Source: Pseudonocardia sp. CNS-139 (GTDB lineage: Bacteria > Actinomycetota > Actinomycetes > Mycobacteriales > Pseudonocardiaceae). From it: a DNA stretch of 40,385 nt. Location of the stretch: contig MKJX01000172.1 of the NCBI GenBank assembly GCA_001942415.1, forward strand, positions 1 to 40,385. The letters run 5' to 3'. The position numbers were made by a program, and so were the translations under genes. This document shows, one piece after another, positions 25,092-37,732 of the stretch. A model generated the notes under the pieces. That model ran no database searches. It saw nothing but the letters and a program-made list of their open reading frames with translations, and was not told the origin of the DNA. Numbering within the stretch: position 1 is the stretch's first letter; each line of letters starts with the position of its first letter.

Positions 25092-25560
25092 CTACTCCCC
25101 GGCACCCGCGGGCCGGACCGGGACGGCGAGCGTGTCGTCCTCGAACGTGGCGACCACCGCGAGCAGGTACTCCCGCACCACCGCGGCCGTCGCGGCGTCG
25201 AGCCGGGGCATCCGCTGCCGGCGCCCGCGACAACAGCCGAGGACGCGGCCCGCAGCAGCGCGACGCCGCGGGGTGTGACCGCGGCGACCACCATCCGCCG
25301 GTCCCGCGGGTGGCGCCGGCGGGTGAGCGCGCCCGCCGCCTCCAGCGCGTCCATCATCGGCGAGAGCGTGGTCGGGCTGACCCCGACGACCGGGCCAGAT
25401 CGCGCTGCGACACCGCACCGTGCGCCACGAGCCGGCCCAGGATGCGCATGCCGGTGGCGCCGAGCCCGTTCTCGGCCGTGGCCCGCTCGGTCGCCCGCCG
25501 GACCTCCCGCCCGGCGAGCGCCACGAGCCGGTCCAGCGGCACGTGCTGGTCAGCGGTCAT
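25092..25560 (-). CDS. MarR-family transcriptional regulator (two frame breaks)
   Basis: Starts at ATG 25560 (MTADQHVPLDRLVALAGREV). The winged-helix core reads MRILGRLVAHGAVSQRDLAR, then after one missing base near 25397, VVGVSPTTLSPMMDALEAAG, and the wing RRRHPRDRRMVVAAVTPRG. A second break near 25228 leads into the C-terminal dimer helix (LDAATAAVVREYLLAV). Repaired length is about 156 residues, typical of MarR. Ligand and targets unknown; it may regulate the adjacent HAD gene. Confidence 0.85.
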
Positions 25561-25746
25561 GGGCCAGGACGGTAGGCCGGCGGCAGCCCGGCCCAGGCCC
25601 GTTCGGCGAAACCGGCGGGGAACCGTACGCCTCCGAACGATCGCGCCCGCCCGACTGCTTGGGGGGATGGTTCGGGGGCGGACGGTTCGGGCGCCGACGG
25701 CCGCGACCGCGCCTCACGCTGCCGTCGTCCGGCGCACCGTGCTGGT

Positions 25747-26196
25747 GTGACGCAGGCGCCTCCGTCCACCGTCCGGGCCCGGGTGCGGCGGGTGCGGTAC
25801 GAGCCCGAGCCGGGCGCGCCCACGGCGGGCCCGCCGCTGCCCGCCGGTCCGATGCCGCCCACGGCCGGGCCGGACGGGGTGCACGAGTTCGCCGAGGTGT
25901 ACCACGACCTCGCGCGCATCCTGCGGATCGCGCTGGAGGTACTGGACCACCGCCGCCCGCTGCTGCAGCTCGACGGCCACTTCGCGGCCGCGCCGCTGCG
26001 CTGCTGGCGGGTGGCGACCATGCGGCGACGACCGCGTACCCCCGCCGAGCTGCGCCGGATGCGGATGTGCATCCCGCGGCCCGGGGTGGCCGAGGTAGCC
26101 GTCGCCGCCGACGTCGACGGGCGGGTACGCGCCCTCGCCGCGCGTTTCGAACGTGCGCACACCGGCTGGCGGTGCACCGACGTCCGGCTCGGCTGA
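25747..26196 (+). CDS. Rv3235 family protein
   Basis: 149-residue basic protein with a Pro-rich N-terminus (GPPLPAGPMPPTAGPDG) and a conserved C-terminal half: LARILRIALEVLDHRRPLLQL, RCWRVATMRR and the final FERAHTGWRCTDVRLG. This pattern is shared by small actinobacterial proteins encoded beside secA, of which Rv3235 is the reference. Start GTG at 25747. Its end is 13 bp from the convergent secA stop. Function unknown; a link to SecA is only positional. Confidence 0.85.
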   Translation: MTQAPPSTVRARVRRVRYEPEPGAPTAGPPLPAGPMPPTAGPDGVHEFAEVYHDLARILRIALEVLDHRRPLLQLDGHFAAAPLRCWRVATMRRRPRTPAELRRMRMCIPRPGVAEVAVAADVDGRVRALAARFERAHTGWRCTDVRLG

Positions 26197-26209
26197 GCCG
26201 GACGCGCGG

Positions 26210-29118
<2,909 letters not shown>

Positions 29119-29229
29119 GGAACGACCTCATTCACCTCGCGGTCAGGACACAGCCCGCGCCGACGCGCACGCCGAGCTGCCCGGCCCAGCGTAGCGAAGC
29201 TGCGGGCCACGCCCGGAACAACGCCGAAT

Positions 29230-29265
29230 GGGCGGTCCGCGTTCCGCATGGGCCGCGGACCGCCC
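29230..29265 (-). terminator. Hairpin between hpf and secA
   Basis: GGGCGGTCCGCG (29230-29241) pairs perfectly with CGCGGACCGCCC (29254-29265), a 12-bp GC stem with a 12-nt loop, 38 bp after the hpf stop. There is no run of U, so it may act as a weak intrinsic terminator or an mRNA-stabilising element separating hpf from secA. Confidence 0.55.
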
Positions 29266-29303
29266 CCTCCCGGCGCCACGCAGGGAGAACGACCGTCCCG
29301 GAA

Positions 29304-30003
29304 CTACCGTTCCAGGCGGATCATCCCGTAGTCGTAGCCCTTGCGCCGGTACACGACGCACGGGTCGCCGCTGTCGGCGTCGGCGAACAGATAGAAGTCG
29401 TGCCCGACCAGCTCCATGCGGGAGAGCGCGTCGTCGACGCTCATCGGGCCGTCCTGGTGCACCTTCTGCCGGACGATCCGGCCCGGCCCGGACCCGTTGC
29501 GCCCGGCGCCGTCGGGCTCGATGTGCTCCTGGTGCTCGCGCGGGACCGGCACCTCGATCTCGGCAGTGCGCACCGCGTCGTCGGCGCCGCCGGGGACGAT
29601 CGAGGTCCTCGTCGTACTCGTCGGCGACCGTCTGCTCATCGAGCACGGCCGTGCCGGCGCCCGCGGCGCCGCGACCGGCCATGACCCGCGTCCTGCGGTC
29701 GTTGAAGCGGCGCCGGTCGTGGGAGCGGCGCAGCCGGGCCTCCAGCTTGGCGGCAGCGGCGTCCAGCGCCGCGTAGAAGTCCTGCGCGCAGGCCTCGGCT
29801 CTCGCGACCGGCCCGCACCCCCTGCCGGTGATCTCGACGCGCTGACAGTTCTTGAGCTGGCGGCGGTTGGGCTCGTGGAAGAGCTCGACCTCCAGACCGA
29901 CGATCTTGTGGTGGTAACGCTCCAGACGGGCGAGCTTGTCGGCGACATGGACCCGGAAGTGGTCCGGGACCACGACGTTCCGGCCGGTGACAACGATCTC
30001 CAC
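29304..30003 (-). CDS. hpf: Long-form ribosome hibernation promoting factor (one frame break)
   Basis: Binds 30S subunits and pairs 70S ribosomes in stationary phase or stress. The GTG at 30003, preceded by GAGGGAAG, gives MEIVVTGRNVVVPDHFRVHV. The N-terminal domain includes ERYHHKIVGLEVELFHEPNR and AAKLEARLRRSHDRRR; the C-terminal dimerisation domain reads MSVDDALSRMELVGHDFYLF then YRRKGYDYGMIRLER. The frame shifts near 29605 in the variable linker. About 233 residues, the long-HPF size typical of actinobacteria. Confidence 0.93.
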
Positions 30004-30052
30004 GCAGACTTCCCTCGCTTTCGGCGTCGGGTTGACGTTGCAGACTGCGCCG

Positions 30053-30063
30053 GGGGAATCCCC
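30053..30063. promoter_or_regulatory. Palindrome upstream of hpf
   Basis: GGGGA-A-TCCCC is an 11-bp palindrome about 50 bp before the hpf start, in the likely promoter region. A role as operator is a guess from position. Confidence 0.2.
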
Positions 30064-30243
30064 TTCCGATCCCCGGGCGCTCGATCGGCTGACCCTCCTG
30101 ATTGGCGGCCTCGGCGGATGCGGAGCACGGTAACGCGCATCACGGTTCGGCAACAGCCCCGGAAACGCAGGACCGCGACCTGGGTGGAAGCGGTGAACGA
30201 CCTTCCCCGATCGGGGGATGATCGGTACTCTTCCACGCCCTGT

Positions 30244-31038
30244 TCACCCGCCTGACCTTGCGGAAGCCACCCTCCTGATCTCCGGTGTGGCATCGCAGAG
30301 GACAACCGCACCACGCACCGCGACCCCGGCGGCGGCGAGCGCGTCGCGGCACGCGGCGAGCGTCGCGCCGGTGGTCACGACGTCGTCCACGAGCAGCACC
30401 GCGGCCCCCGGCGGCGGCAGCCGCGAGCGCCGCACGCCTACCTGTCCGGCGAGGTTGGCCGCCCGCTGCGCGGCGTCCAGGCCGACCGAGTCGCGCACCC
30501 CGCGGGCCAGCCGCAGGGCCCGCGCGATGCCCACGTGCGGGCGGCCGGCGGCCGTCGCGCGGCACAGCCGGAGGACGTGGTCACCGCCCCGCAGCCGGGC
30601 CGCGCTCGCGGGCGGCCGGCGGCGTCGCGCGGCACAGCCGGAGGACGTGGTCACCGCCCCGCACCGGCGGCGTCGCGCGGCACAGCCGGAGGACGTGGTC
30701 ACCGCCCCGCAGCCGGGCCGCGCTCGCCCGCGACGGGGCCGGTACCAGCCACAACGGCGCGCCCGGCAGGGCGATCTCGTCGAGCGCCATCCCGAGCAGC
30801 GCCGCCAGCGGACGGGCCAGGTCGCGGCGGCCGCGTTCCTTGTAGCGCAGCAGCGCCGTGCGCAGCGGCCCGTGGTAGCGGCCGACGGCCAGCACCGGCG
30901 GCCGCCCGGCACCCACGGCCGCGACGCCGGCCCGAGCCGCGGCCGGCAGGCCCGGCACCACGGCGGCGCCGGCTCCCCGCACGCCGCGCACTCGCCGGGC
31001 AGCACGAGGTCGACGAGCGCCGCGGCCAGGTCCTGCAT
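30244..31038 (-). CDS. comF: ComF-type phosphoribosyltransferase, disrupted by internal repeats
   Basis: ATG at 31038 gives MQDLAAALVDLVLPGECAAC with the zinc-type CxxC pairs seen at the head of ComF proteins. Later parts are GRYHGPLRTALLRYKERGRR, WLVPAPSR, and the PRPP-binding block AVLLVDDVVTTGATLAAC. The family role is unsettled (DNA uptake or nucleotide salvage related). Between about 30554 and 30711 the segment coding RLRGGDHVLRLCRAT is present three times instead of once, and there are further frame changes, so as read no continuous protein is made. Either a local tandem duplication broke the gene or the assembly is wrong here. Position matches Rv3242c. Confidence 0.82.
   Translation of the reverse strand: MQDLAAALVDLVLPGECAACGEPAPPWCRACRPRLGPASRPWVPGGRRCWPSAATTGRCARRCCATRNAAAATWPVRWRRCSGWRSTRSPCRARRCGWYRPRRGRARPGCGAVTTSSGCAARRRRCGAVTTSSGCAARRRRPPASAARLRGGDHVLRLCRATAAGRPHVGIARALRLARGVRDSVGLDAAQRAANLAGQVGVRRSRLPPPGAAVLLVDDVVTTGATLAACRDALAAAGVAVRGAVVLCDATPEIRRVASARSGG
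30554..30711. repeat. Three direct copies of a 40-bp unit inside comF
   Basis: The same 40 bases start at 30554, 30624 and 30672 (spacing 70 and 48 bp); flanking blocks (ggccggcgg before, gccgggccgcgctcgc after copies one and three) are also repeated. The added DNA, about 118 bp, is not a multiple of three. The unit encodes part of comF on the minus strand, so this is an expansion of gene sequence, not a CRISPR array. Confidence 0.92.
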
Positions 31039-31107
31039 CCCCACGACGTCAGGGTGCCGGGTCCGGCCGCGCGGCCGCGGGAGTTGTCCACAGGCCGCCG
31101 GTCCCCG

Positions 31108-32838
31108 TCAGCCCGGGTAGAACGGCACCCCGTCCGGCATCCCGCCGAGCACCTGCCGCCACGCCGCCTGGTCGCCGCCCGCGAAGCTCCAGACCCCCGC
31201 CATGTCGCTGACCAGCAGCGGACGGTTGGCCGCCGCGCTGATCGCGCTGAGCGGGGGCGTCAGGTTGTTGCCGAGCACCTGCTGGACGGCCAGCCCGTCC
31301 ACCGAGACCTGCCCGACCAGCCGCTCCGGCCCGCGGGTGATCGCGACGATCGACTCCGTGGAGCGCCAGTCGGCGGCGAGCACCTCGCCGAGGTCGTCCG
31401 GGCGGAGCAGGCGGATGTTGCGGATCGCGACCTCGCCGTCGATGCTGCGCACCACGGCCCCGGTGTAGAGCGCGCCCCGCACCACCGCGGCCACCCGCAT
31501 CCCGTCGCGGGACAGGCGCAGGTCGGCGATGGGGCCGAGCGCGGCCAGCTCGTCCGCGTTGACCTGGGCGGTGCGGGCCGGCGGCGACGCGTCCACGAGC
31601 ACCCGCGCGACCACCCGCGCGTCCAGCACGGTCCACACCTCGTTGCCGGTGGGCGTCCAGGACGGGCGGGTCATGCTGCCGGCCGTGAGCGGGACGGGCG
31701 CGACGGCGCCGTCGGACCCGCCGACCAGCAGCGCCCGCCGGTTGCCGTCGCGCGCGACGGCCGCGAGCCGCCGGCCGTCGCCGCTGGAGGCGGCCGACTC
31801 GACGTCGTACTCGCCGTTGCCGGCCGCCCCGGGCAGCGGCGCGCCGGGGTCGGGCCCGGTCAGCTGCCGGACCCGGCCGGCGGACACGACCAGCCCGGGC
31901 ACGTCGGCGCCCGGCTGCACCTCACCGTGCAGCGCGGCGACGTCGTCCCGGGTGAGCACGGGCCGGTTCGCCACCAGCGGCTCGCCGTCGGCCAGCAGCC
32001 GCACCCGCGCCACGTTGACCTCCGCGAGCGAGAGCACGACCTGCGTGGCGAGCAGCATGCGCGAGGGCTCGTCGAGGTCGCCGAGCCCGGTCAGGTCGAC
32101 GACCACCGCGCCGTCCGTGCCGGTCGTGACGTTGGAGCGCAGCTGCGCGCCCGGCGGGAGCTGCGAGCCGACCGCGCCCAGCAGCGCCCCGGACGGCCCG
32201 GCCAGCAGCAGCTCGACCACCCGTGCGGCCTGCGCGCGGGCCGGCACGCTCGGCACGTACCGGAGGTCGGCGACGGCCAGCCGGCGCACCGGGTCGACGA
32301 ACCAGGTGCGCACGGAACGGTAGTTGTCCCGGAAGATCGACATCGGGATGACGACGCCCGGCGGGAGGCTCGCGATCCGCCACTGCCCCTCGCGCCGCAC
32401 CACGGTGACGTCCTGCTGGAAGACGGCCTGGTTCGGCTCGAACGAACCCGTGGTCGTGACCTGGCCGATCGCCGTGCCGCGGATGCGGATCGTGGTGACG
32501 CCGCTGCTCGGGTCCGCCGCGCCGGGCGCCGGCACCGTGTCGAACTGCCCGTCGAGCACGGTCAGGCTCGCGCCGTCGTCCCACGCGGCGGCCTCGGGCG
32601 CGAGGAACCGGCGGGCGGCGCCGTGCTCGTCGTTGCTGCTGCCGGACGCGAAGACGAAGTCGCGGACCAGGTCCAGCGGGTTGCTGCCGTCGACCGGGCC
32701 GGGCGGCACGTGCGCGTCCTCGCCGTCGCTGACCTGGCGCAGCACCTGCACCGGCGAGCTCTCCGGCACGTTCGCACAGCCCGCGACCCCGGCCGTGACC
32801 AGCGCGAACGCCAGCGCGGTGACCCAGCGACGGCTCAC
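31108..32838 (-). CDS. lpqB: Lipoprotein LpqB, partner of MtrAB
   Basis: Start GTG at 32838 overlaps the mtrB stop (GTGA). The signal peptide [20 protein letters not shown] is followed by the lipobox cysteine at residue 21, so the protein is anchored on the outer face of the membrane. The N-terminal half has the GerMN domain ([20 protein letters not shown] region), the C-terminal half a beta-propeller-like region ([35 protein letters not shown]). 576 residues, frame intact. LpqB binds the MtrB sensor domain and tunes MtrA phosphorylation and cell division. Confidence 0.96.
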   Translation of the reverse strand: MSRRWVTALAFALVTAGVAGCANVPESSPVQVLRQVSDGEDAHVPPGPVDGSNPLDLVRDFVFASGSSNDEHGAARRFLAPEAAAWDDGASLTVLDGQFDTVPAPGAADPSSGVTTIRIRGTAIGQVTTTGSFEPNQAVFQQDVTVVRREGQWRIASLPPGVVIPMSIFRDNYRSVRTWFVDPVRRLAVADLRYVPSVPARAQAARVVELLLAGPSGALLGAVGSQLPPGAQLRSNVTTGTDGAVVVDLTGLGDLDEPSRMLLATQVVLSLAEVNVARVRLLADGEPLVANRPVLTRDDVAALHGEVQPGADVPGLVVSAGRVRQLTGPDPGAPLPGAAGNGEYDVESAASSGDGRRLAAVARDGNRRALLVGGSDGAVAPVPLTAGSMTRPSWTPTGNEVWTVLDARVVARVLVDASPPARTAQVNADELAALGPIADLRLSRDGMRVAAVVRGALYTGAVVRSIDGEVAIRNIRLLRPDDLGEVLAADWRSTESIVAITRGPERLVGQVSVDGLAVQQVLGNNLTPPLSAISAAANRPLLVSDMAGVWSFAGGDQAAWRQVLGGMPDGVPFYPG

Positions 32839-34535
32839 GTGCGCTCCCCCGCCCCGTCGGCCGGCACCGTCACGACCGGCCACGCGACCGGCGGCGTCGG
32901 CACCGAGCCCGCCGGGCCGGGCCCGGGCGCGCGGCGCTGCTCGGGACCCAGCGGGAGCGGGCTCGCCTCGACCAGCCCGCCGACGACCCGCGGGAGCGTC
33001 AGCCGGAACGCCGCGCCCTTGCCCGGCTCGCCCCACGCCTGCAGCCAGCCGCCGTGCAGCCGGGCGTCCTCGATCGCGATCGAGAGCCCGAGGCCGCTGC
33101 CGCCGCTGCGCCGGGCGCGCGACTCCTCGGCCCGCCAGAAGCGGTTGAAGACCAGGCTCGCCTCGCCGGGCCGCAGGCCGACGCCGTGGTCGCGGACCAG
33201 CACCGCGACCGTCCGGTCGTCGTGGCCGAGCACGACGTTCACCGGGCGGCCCTCGCCGTGGTCGATGGCGTTGGCGACGAGGTTGCGCACGATGCGCTCG
33301 ACACGCCGCGGGTCGACCTCGCGACCACGCGACCGGGAGGTCCAGCTCCAGCGGCGTGCCGGTCTCGTCCGCGATCCCGCGCACCGCCTCGACGGCCCGC
33401 TCCACCACCCCGCGCATGTCGACGCGCTCGGCGCCCAGCTCCGCGACGCCCGCGTCCAGCCGGCTGATCTCCAGGAGGTCGGCGAGCAGCGCCTCGAACC
33501 GGTCCAGCTCCGTGACGAGCAGCTCGGAGCTGCGCCGCAGCGCGGGGAGCATCTCCTCGCGGGAGGCGTGCAGCACGTCGGCGGCCATCCGGACCGTCGT
33601 GAGCGGCGTGCGCAGCTCGTGGCTGACGTCCGAGGTGAACCGGCGCTGCAGCGCGCCGAACTCCTCCAGCTGCCGGATCTGAGTCTGGATGCTGCTCGCC
33701 ATCTCGTTGTACGACTCCGCGAGGCGCGCGACCTCGTCCTCGCCCAGCACCGGCATCCGCTCGTCGAGGTGCCCGTCGGCGAACCGCTCCGCGATCTCCG
33801 CGGCCTGCCGAACCGGGCGCACGACCTGCCGCGTCACGATCCCGGCGATGCCGGCGAGCAGCAGCAGGAGCACGAGCCCGCCGACGATCAGCGTGCTCTG
33901 CACCAGCCGAGCGTGCGCTGCTCGGCCGTCAGCGGGAACAGCAGGTAGAACTCCAGCTCGCCGTTGGCCGTGCGCACCGGCTGCCCGACGATCAGCGTGG
34001 GGACGTCGACGCCGTCCTCGGTGAGCGTGACGTACTTCCGGGCGAGCGTGCCCTGCGCGACCATCTCCCGCAGGTCCGGGGCCACGTCCTCGATCGGGCC
34101 GGCGGCCACCTGGGTGCCGCCGTCCTGCACGCTGGTGGTGAGCACCGCGCGGAACTCACCGGCCGACACCGCCGACGGCTCCCCGGCCGCGCTCGCGTTC
34201 GTCAGCCGGTCGAGGGCGTTGTTGATCTCGCCCTGCGCGCCCTCGCGCTGCGGGTCGACGCCGGCGAGGTCGCGCTCGACGATCACCGCGCCGGACTCCG
34301 TGCGGGCGAACGCGTCGACCTCCTTGCCCTCGACCACCCGCGACGCGATCTGCGTCTGCAGGACGAGGCCGAGCACGACGATGACGGCCGTCGACAGCGC
34401 GAGCGTGCTGATCACGACCCGCATCTGCAGCGAACGCCGCCACACCGCGGTCCACGCGTCGGCCAGCTCGGCCGCGAGCTGGCGCAGCTGCGCGACGCCG
34501 CGGCGGGCGTGCTCGGCGAACGGCAGGACGGTCAT
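32835..34535 (-). CDS. mtrB: Sensor histidine kinase MtrB (frame breaks)
   Basis: ATG at 34535, 4 bp after the mtrA stop. First transmembrane helix around [18 protein letters not shown], an extracytoplasmic sensor domain, second helix [24 protein letters not shown] domain ([16 protein letters not shown]), H-box [20 protein letters not shown]-box [15 protein letters not shown] and G-box [13 protein letters not shown] with [10 protein letters not shown]. One base is missing near 33905 and about two near 33330 (expected [14 protein letters not shown]). Repaired length is about 567 residues. MtrB phosphorylates MtrA and is essential or near-essential in relatives, so errors are likelier than decay. 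Confidence 0.94.
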
Positions 34536-34539
34536 GCGC

Positions 34540-35217
34540 TCACGGCGGGCCGGCCTTGTACCCCACGCCGCGGACGGTCAGGACCACCTCGGGGTGCTCG
34601 GGGTCGCGCTCCACCTTGGACCGCAGCCGCTGCACGTGCACGTTCACCAGGCGGGTGTCGGCGGCGTGCCGGTAGCCCCAGACCTGCTCCAGCAGCACCT
34701 CGCGGGTGAACACCTGCCGCGGCTTGCGGGCCAGCGCGACGAGCAGGTCGAACTCCAGCGGGGTGAGCGCGATCTGCTCCCCGTCGCGCTCGACCTGGTG
34801 GGCCGGGACGTCGATCGTCACGTCGCCGATCGCGAGCTGCTCGGCGGGCTCGGCCTCCGTGCGCCGGACCCGGGCCCGGATGCGCGCGACCAGCTCCTTC
34901 GGCTTGAACGGCTTGACGACGTAGTCGTCGGCGCCGGACTCCAGGCCGAGCACGATGTCGACGGTGTCGCTCTTGGCCGTGAGCATGACGATCGGCACGC
35001 CCGACTCGGCGCGGATCGCCCGGCAGACGTCGATCCCGTTCATGCCGGGGAGCATCAGGTCCAGCAGCACGACGTCGGGCCGCAGCTCGCGGACGGCGGG
35101 CAGCGCCCGGCTGCCGTCGGCGACCACCGCGGTGTCGAACCCCTCGCCCCGCAGCACGATCGTCAGCATCTCGGCCAGCGCCGGGTCGTCGTCGACCACC
35201 AGAACCCGCGACTTCAT
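34540..35217 (-). CDS. mtrA: Response regulator MtrA
   Basis: The ATG at 35217 gives MKSRVLVVDDDPALAEMLTI. Phospho-acceptor Asp53 in VVLLDLMLPGMNG, the conserved lysine in VVKPFKPKELV, and an OmpR winged helix with VFTREVLLEQVWGYRHAADTR and VQRLRSKVERDPEHPEVV. 225 residues, frame intact, as in M. tuberculosis. MtrA controls cell-wall hydrolases, division and osmotic-stress genes. It heads the mtrA-mtrB-lpqB operon. Confidence 0.97.
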   Translation of the reverse strand: MKSRVLVVDDDPALAEMLTIVLRGEGFDTAVVADGSRALPAVRELRPDVVLLDLMLPGMNGIDVCRAIRAESGVPIVMLTAKSDTVDIVLGLESGADDYVVKPFKPKELVARIRARVRRTEAEPAEQLAIGDVTIDVPAHQVERDGEQIALTPLEFDLLVALARKPRQVFTREVLLEQVWGYRHAADTRLVNVHVQRLRSKVERDPEHPEVVLTVRGVGYKAGPP

Positions 35218-35314
35218 GACCGAGAGCATCCCACTGCGCGCCGGTCAGGCGCCTACGACCCGGGGACTTCCCGAAACGGGCCGAACGGACGAGCGTCGTT
35301 GCTAGCCTGGCCGC

Positions 35315-35584
35315 GTGGCCGAGCGAGCACGTGACCCCGGGCCGGACGACGCGACCCGCGAGACGGTGAGTCGCCGGGCGGCAGCCCACGACCTGTCGCT
35401 CGGCGAGTACCTCCGGAACGAGCTGGCGCAGCTCGCCAACGCGCCGACGATGGCCGAGTGGCTCGCCGAGAGCGACCGCTGGCGTGCCGAGCACGGAGGG
35501 GTGAGCCGGGAGGAACTCGACCAGGCCGTGGCCGAGGCCCGCGCCGAACGCGATGCGCGAGAAGATGATCGACTTCGTCATTGA
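35315..35584 (+). CDS. vapB: VapB-type antitoxin
   Basis: The GTG frame at 35315 encodes 89 residues with the second part of a ribbon-helix-helix antitoxin (RRAAAHDLSLGEYLRNELAQ, then a toxin-wrapping tail APTMAEWLAESDRW and SREELDQAVAEARAERD). The usual first DNA-binding strand (TIRDLPDE-type) is not recognisable; the start reads AERARDPGPDD instead, perhaps from one or two lost bases. It overlaps vapC by 20 bp, the standard coupling. It is divergent from mtrA, about 97 bp away. Confidence 0.8.
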   Translation: MAERARDPGPDDATRETVSRRAAAHDLSLGEYLRNELAQLANAPTMAEWLAESDRWRAEHGGVSREELDQAVAEARAERDAREDDRLRH

Positions 35585-35966
35585 CTCGTCGGCGTTGATC
35601 GAGCTGGCCACGAGCGCCAAACCGGAGCCCGACCTGTACTCGCGTGCCCGGACCGGCACCGGAGCGGCACCGGAGCTCGTCGACCTCGAGACGCTGCACG
35701 TGCTCCGGTCTATGCGCAGGCGTGGTCGGCTGACCCCGGCCGCGGCCGACGCCGCCGCCGCACGACTCGCGCAGGTCCCGCTGGCACGCGTGACGCATCG
35801 CTCCCTGCTCACCCGGGTGTGGGAGCTCCGGGATGTGCTCACGGCGTACGACGCCGCGTACGTCGCGCTCGCCGAGCAGCTCGGCGTTCCACTCCTCACC
35901 TGCGACGCCCGGATCGGGCGGGCGCACGGCCACGACGCCGCGGTGGTCGTCTACCCCAGCAGCTGA
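35565..35966 (+). CDS. vapC: VapC-type PIN-domain ribonuclease toxin
   Basis: 133 residues from the ATG at 35565 (MIDFVIDSSALIELA); an ATG at 35553 would add four residues. The PIN acidic residues are visible: Asp in VIDSSALIE, Glu in VDLETLHVLR, Asp in TAYDAAYVALAEQLG and Asp in LLTCDARIGRA. Mg-dependent RNA cleavage of tRNA or rRNA is the known role; the target here is unknown. It is paired with the overlapping antitoxin and ends 16 bp inside the 3' end of convergent tmk. Confidence 0.9.
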   Translation: MIDFVIDSSALIELATSAKPEPDLYSRARTGTGAAPELVDLETLHVLRSMRRRGRLTPAAADAAAARLAQVPLARVTHRSLLTRVWELRDVLTAYDAAYVALAEQLGVPLLTCDARIGRAHGHDAAVVVYPSS

Positions 35967-36591
35967 CCCGCCAGCTCCCCCGCGTCGACTCCGACCGCCC
36001 CGTCCACCACCGTCCACGGCGACAGCCACGAGCGGGCCGCCAGCTGGGCGTACACCGCGCCGGTCCGCTCCTGCAGCCCCGCGTCCGACTCGTACGCGTC
36101 GCGCGCCCGGCCGGCCTCGGTGCGCTCGCGGTGCTCGGCCCGCGCCGCGGCGACGGCGCGCGGCACGGCGACCAGCACCTGGTGGTCGGGCGCGGGGATG
36201 CCGAAGCGGTCGATCTCCAGCGCCCGCACCCACGCCACCAGCTCGCCGTCCGCGTCCTGGTGCAGGCGGGCGGCGCCGTACGCGGCGTTGGAGGCGACGT
36301 AGCGGTCGACGAGCACGACGTCGTGCGCCGCGGCGGCGGCGCGCAGGCCGTCGGCGGCGTCCCGGCGGTCGAGCGCGAAGAGCAGCGCCATGCCGTGCAC
36401 GGAGCCGGCGAGGTCGCCGAGCCGGCCGTAGAGCGCCTCCCGGGCCAGCTCGGCGTGCACGTCGGCGTCGTAGCGGGGGAACGCGAACCGGGCGGCGGTC
36501 GCGCCGCGGGCGGCGAGGGCGGTGCGCAGCGCGTCGGACAGGGTCCGCTTGCCTGCGCCGTCCAGCCCTCGATCGCGACCATCCGCCCCAC
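35951..36591 (-). CDS. tmk: Thymidylate kinase (one frame break)
   Basis: Phosphorylates dTMP to dTDP. Start GTG 36591 or ATG 36582 (MVAIEG). The P-loop should read GLDGAGKRTLSDAL; one G is missing near 36568 so as read it is GWTAQASGP. Downstream are the RYDADV/ARFAFPRYD region, VVLVDRYVASNAAYGAARL with the DRY motif and AEHRERTEAGRARDAYESDA. Repaired length is about 213 residues. Position between mtrA and ahcY equals Rv3247c. Confidence 0.92.
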
Positions 36592-36600
36592 GGGCGCAGC

Positions 36601-37185
36601 CTATGCGGGCCGGGCGACGCGGTAGGTCGTGTGGGTGGCGTTGCGGGTCACGACCACCCCGGAGGGGACGAGCTCGGCCCCGGGCGTGCGCTCGAACAGG
36701 CGCGTGCCGCGTCCGAGCAGGACCGGCACCACGTGCAGCCGCAGCTCGTCGACGAGGCCGGCGTCGAGGGCCTGCTGCACGACCGCCGCGCCACCGCCGA
36801 CGACGACCTCCCGGTCACCGGCCGCCGTGCCCGCCCGCTCCACCGCGGCCCGGACGCCGCCCGTGACGAAGGCGAACGTCGTCGGGCCCCGCACGAGGTC
36901 GGGCTCGGGCCGGCTCGTCACGACGAACACGGGCAGCCCGAACGCGCCGTCCGGGCCCCACTGCGCGATGCCGACGTCGAACATCCGCCGCCCGATCACC
37001 ACGGCCCCCGCGGCACCGAAGCTGCGCCCGGCCGCCGCCACGTCCTGCGGGTCCGGGTCGCCGTCGAAACCGAGCCACCGGTGCAGCCGCTGCCCGGCGT
37101 CCCCGAACGGCCGCTCGACGCTCACGCCCTCGCCCGCCACGTACCCGTCCACCGACGGGCTGATCTCGACCACCACACGCGTCAT
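36601..37185 (-). CDS. RibD C-terminal/dihydrofolate-reductase-fold protein
   Basis: 194 residues from ATG 37185 (MTRVVVEISPSVDGYVAG). It has the NADPH-binding DHFR-like fold of RibD_C proteins: VVIGRRMFDVG, FVVTSRPEPD, VVVGGGAAVVQQALDAGLVD, LRLHVVPVLLGRGTRLFE. These stand-alone members are predicted reductases of unknown substrate. It is on the same strand as tmk, 9 bp upstream, and as the NUDIX gene. Confidence 0.9.
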   Translation of the reverse strand: MTRVVVEISPSVDGYVAGEGVSVERPFGDAGQRLHRWLGFDGDPDPQDVAAAGRSFGAAGAVVIGRRMFDVGIAQWGPDGAFGLPVFVVTSRPEPDLVRGPTTFAFVTGGVRAAVERAGTAAGDREVVVGGGAAVVQQALDAGLVDELRLHVVPVLLGRGTRLFERTPGAELVPSGVVVTRNATHTTYRVARPA

Positions 37186-37228
37186 GGACGGGTGGATCCG
37201 TCCCGGCCGCGGACGCATCGGGGGACGG

Positions 37229-37680
37229 TCAGGCGATGGCGCGGACGGTGTCCCAGGTGGCCGCGAACCCCGGGTGCAGCGGGAGGTCGCCCAGGTCGGC
37301 GGCGGGGACCCAGCGGACCTCCAGGGTCTCGCCGGTCAGGCCGGTGGGCAGCGCGGCCTCGGCCGCGTGCGCGACGACCGTGGTGTACGACCAGCCGCCG
37401 TGGTCGTCGACGTAGCAGCCGGTGACGCTGTACGTGTCGGGGGCGAGCCCGGCCTCCTCGGCGGCCTCCCGGCGGGCGGCCTGCTCGGCCGACTCCCCGC
37501 GGTTGCGGGCGCCGCCGAGCAGGCCCCACGTGCCGCCGTGGTGGCTCCAGAGCGCGCGGTGCTGCAGGAGCACGAGGCCGCGTGGCGCAGCAGCAGACCG
37601 GCCGCGCCGAAGAGTCCCCAGTGCCGGTGGCCGAGTGCGCAGTGCACCCAGCCGTCACCGTCACCTCGGGGGAGCACCAC
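37229..37680 (-). CDS. NUDIX hydrolase (one frame break)
   Basis: The NUDIX box is complete: GGARNRGESAEQAARREAAEE (G x5 E x7 RE x2 EE). The N-terminal part reads GWVHCALGHRHWGLFGAAGL from GTG 37680, then one base is lost near 37585 before RGLVLLQHRALWSHHGGTWG. Repaired length is about 150 residues. It hydrolyses a nucleoside-diphosphate-linked compound, perhaps an oxidised nucleotide; the exact substrate is not evident. Confidence 0.88.
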
Positions 37681-37732
37681 AGGTCCACATTAGGTCGGGT
37701 GCTCCCCCAAGGCGAGAGGCGTCGGTACCGCG

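Noticed and set aside
30205..30216. ccccgatcgggg as comF terminator
   Set aside because: The stem is only 4 bp with a 4-nt loop and no U tract; too weak to call.
30554..30711. CRISPR-like array
   Set aside because: The repeats are pieces of comF coding sequence with unequal spacing, no distinct spacers and no cas genes.
30535..33948. 1137-codon plus-strand open frame
   Set aside because: It is antisense to comF, lpqB and mtrB; length comes from the GC bias. The product is Arg/Pro/Ala-rich low complexity with no domain.
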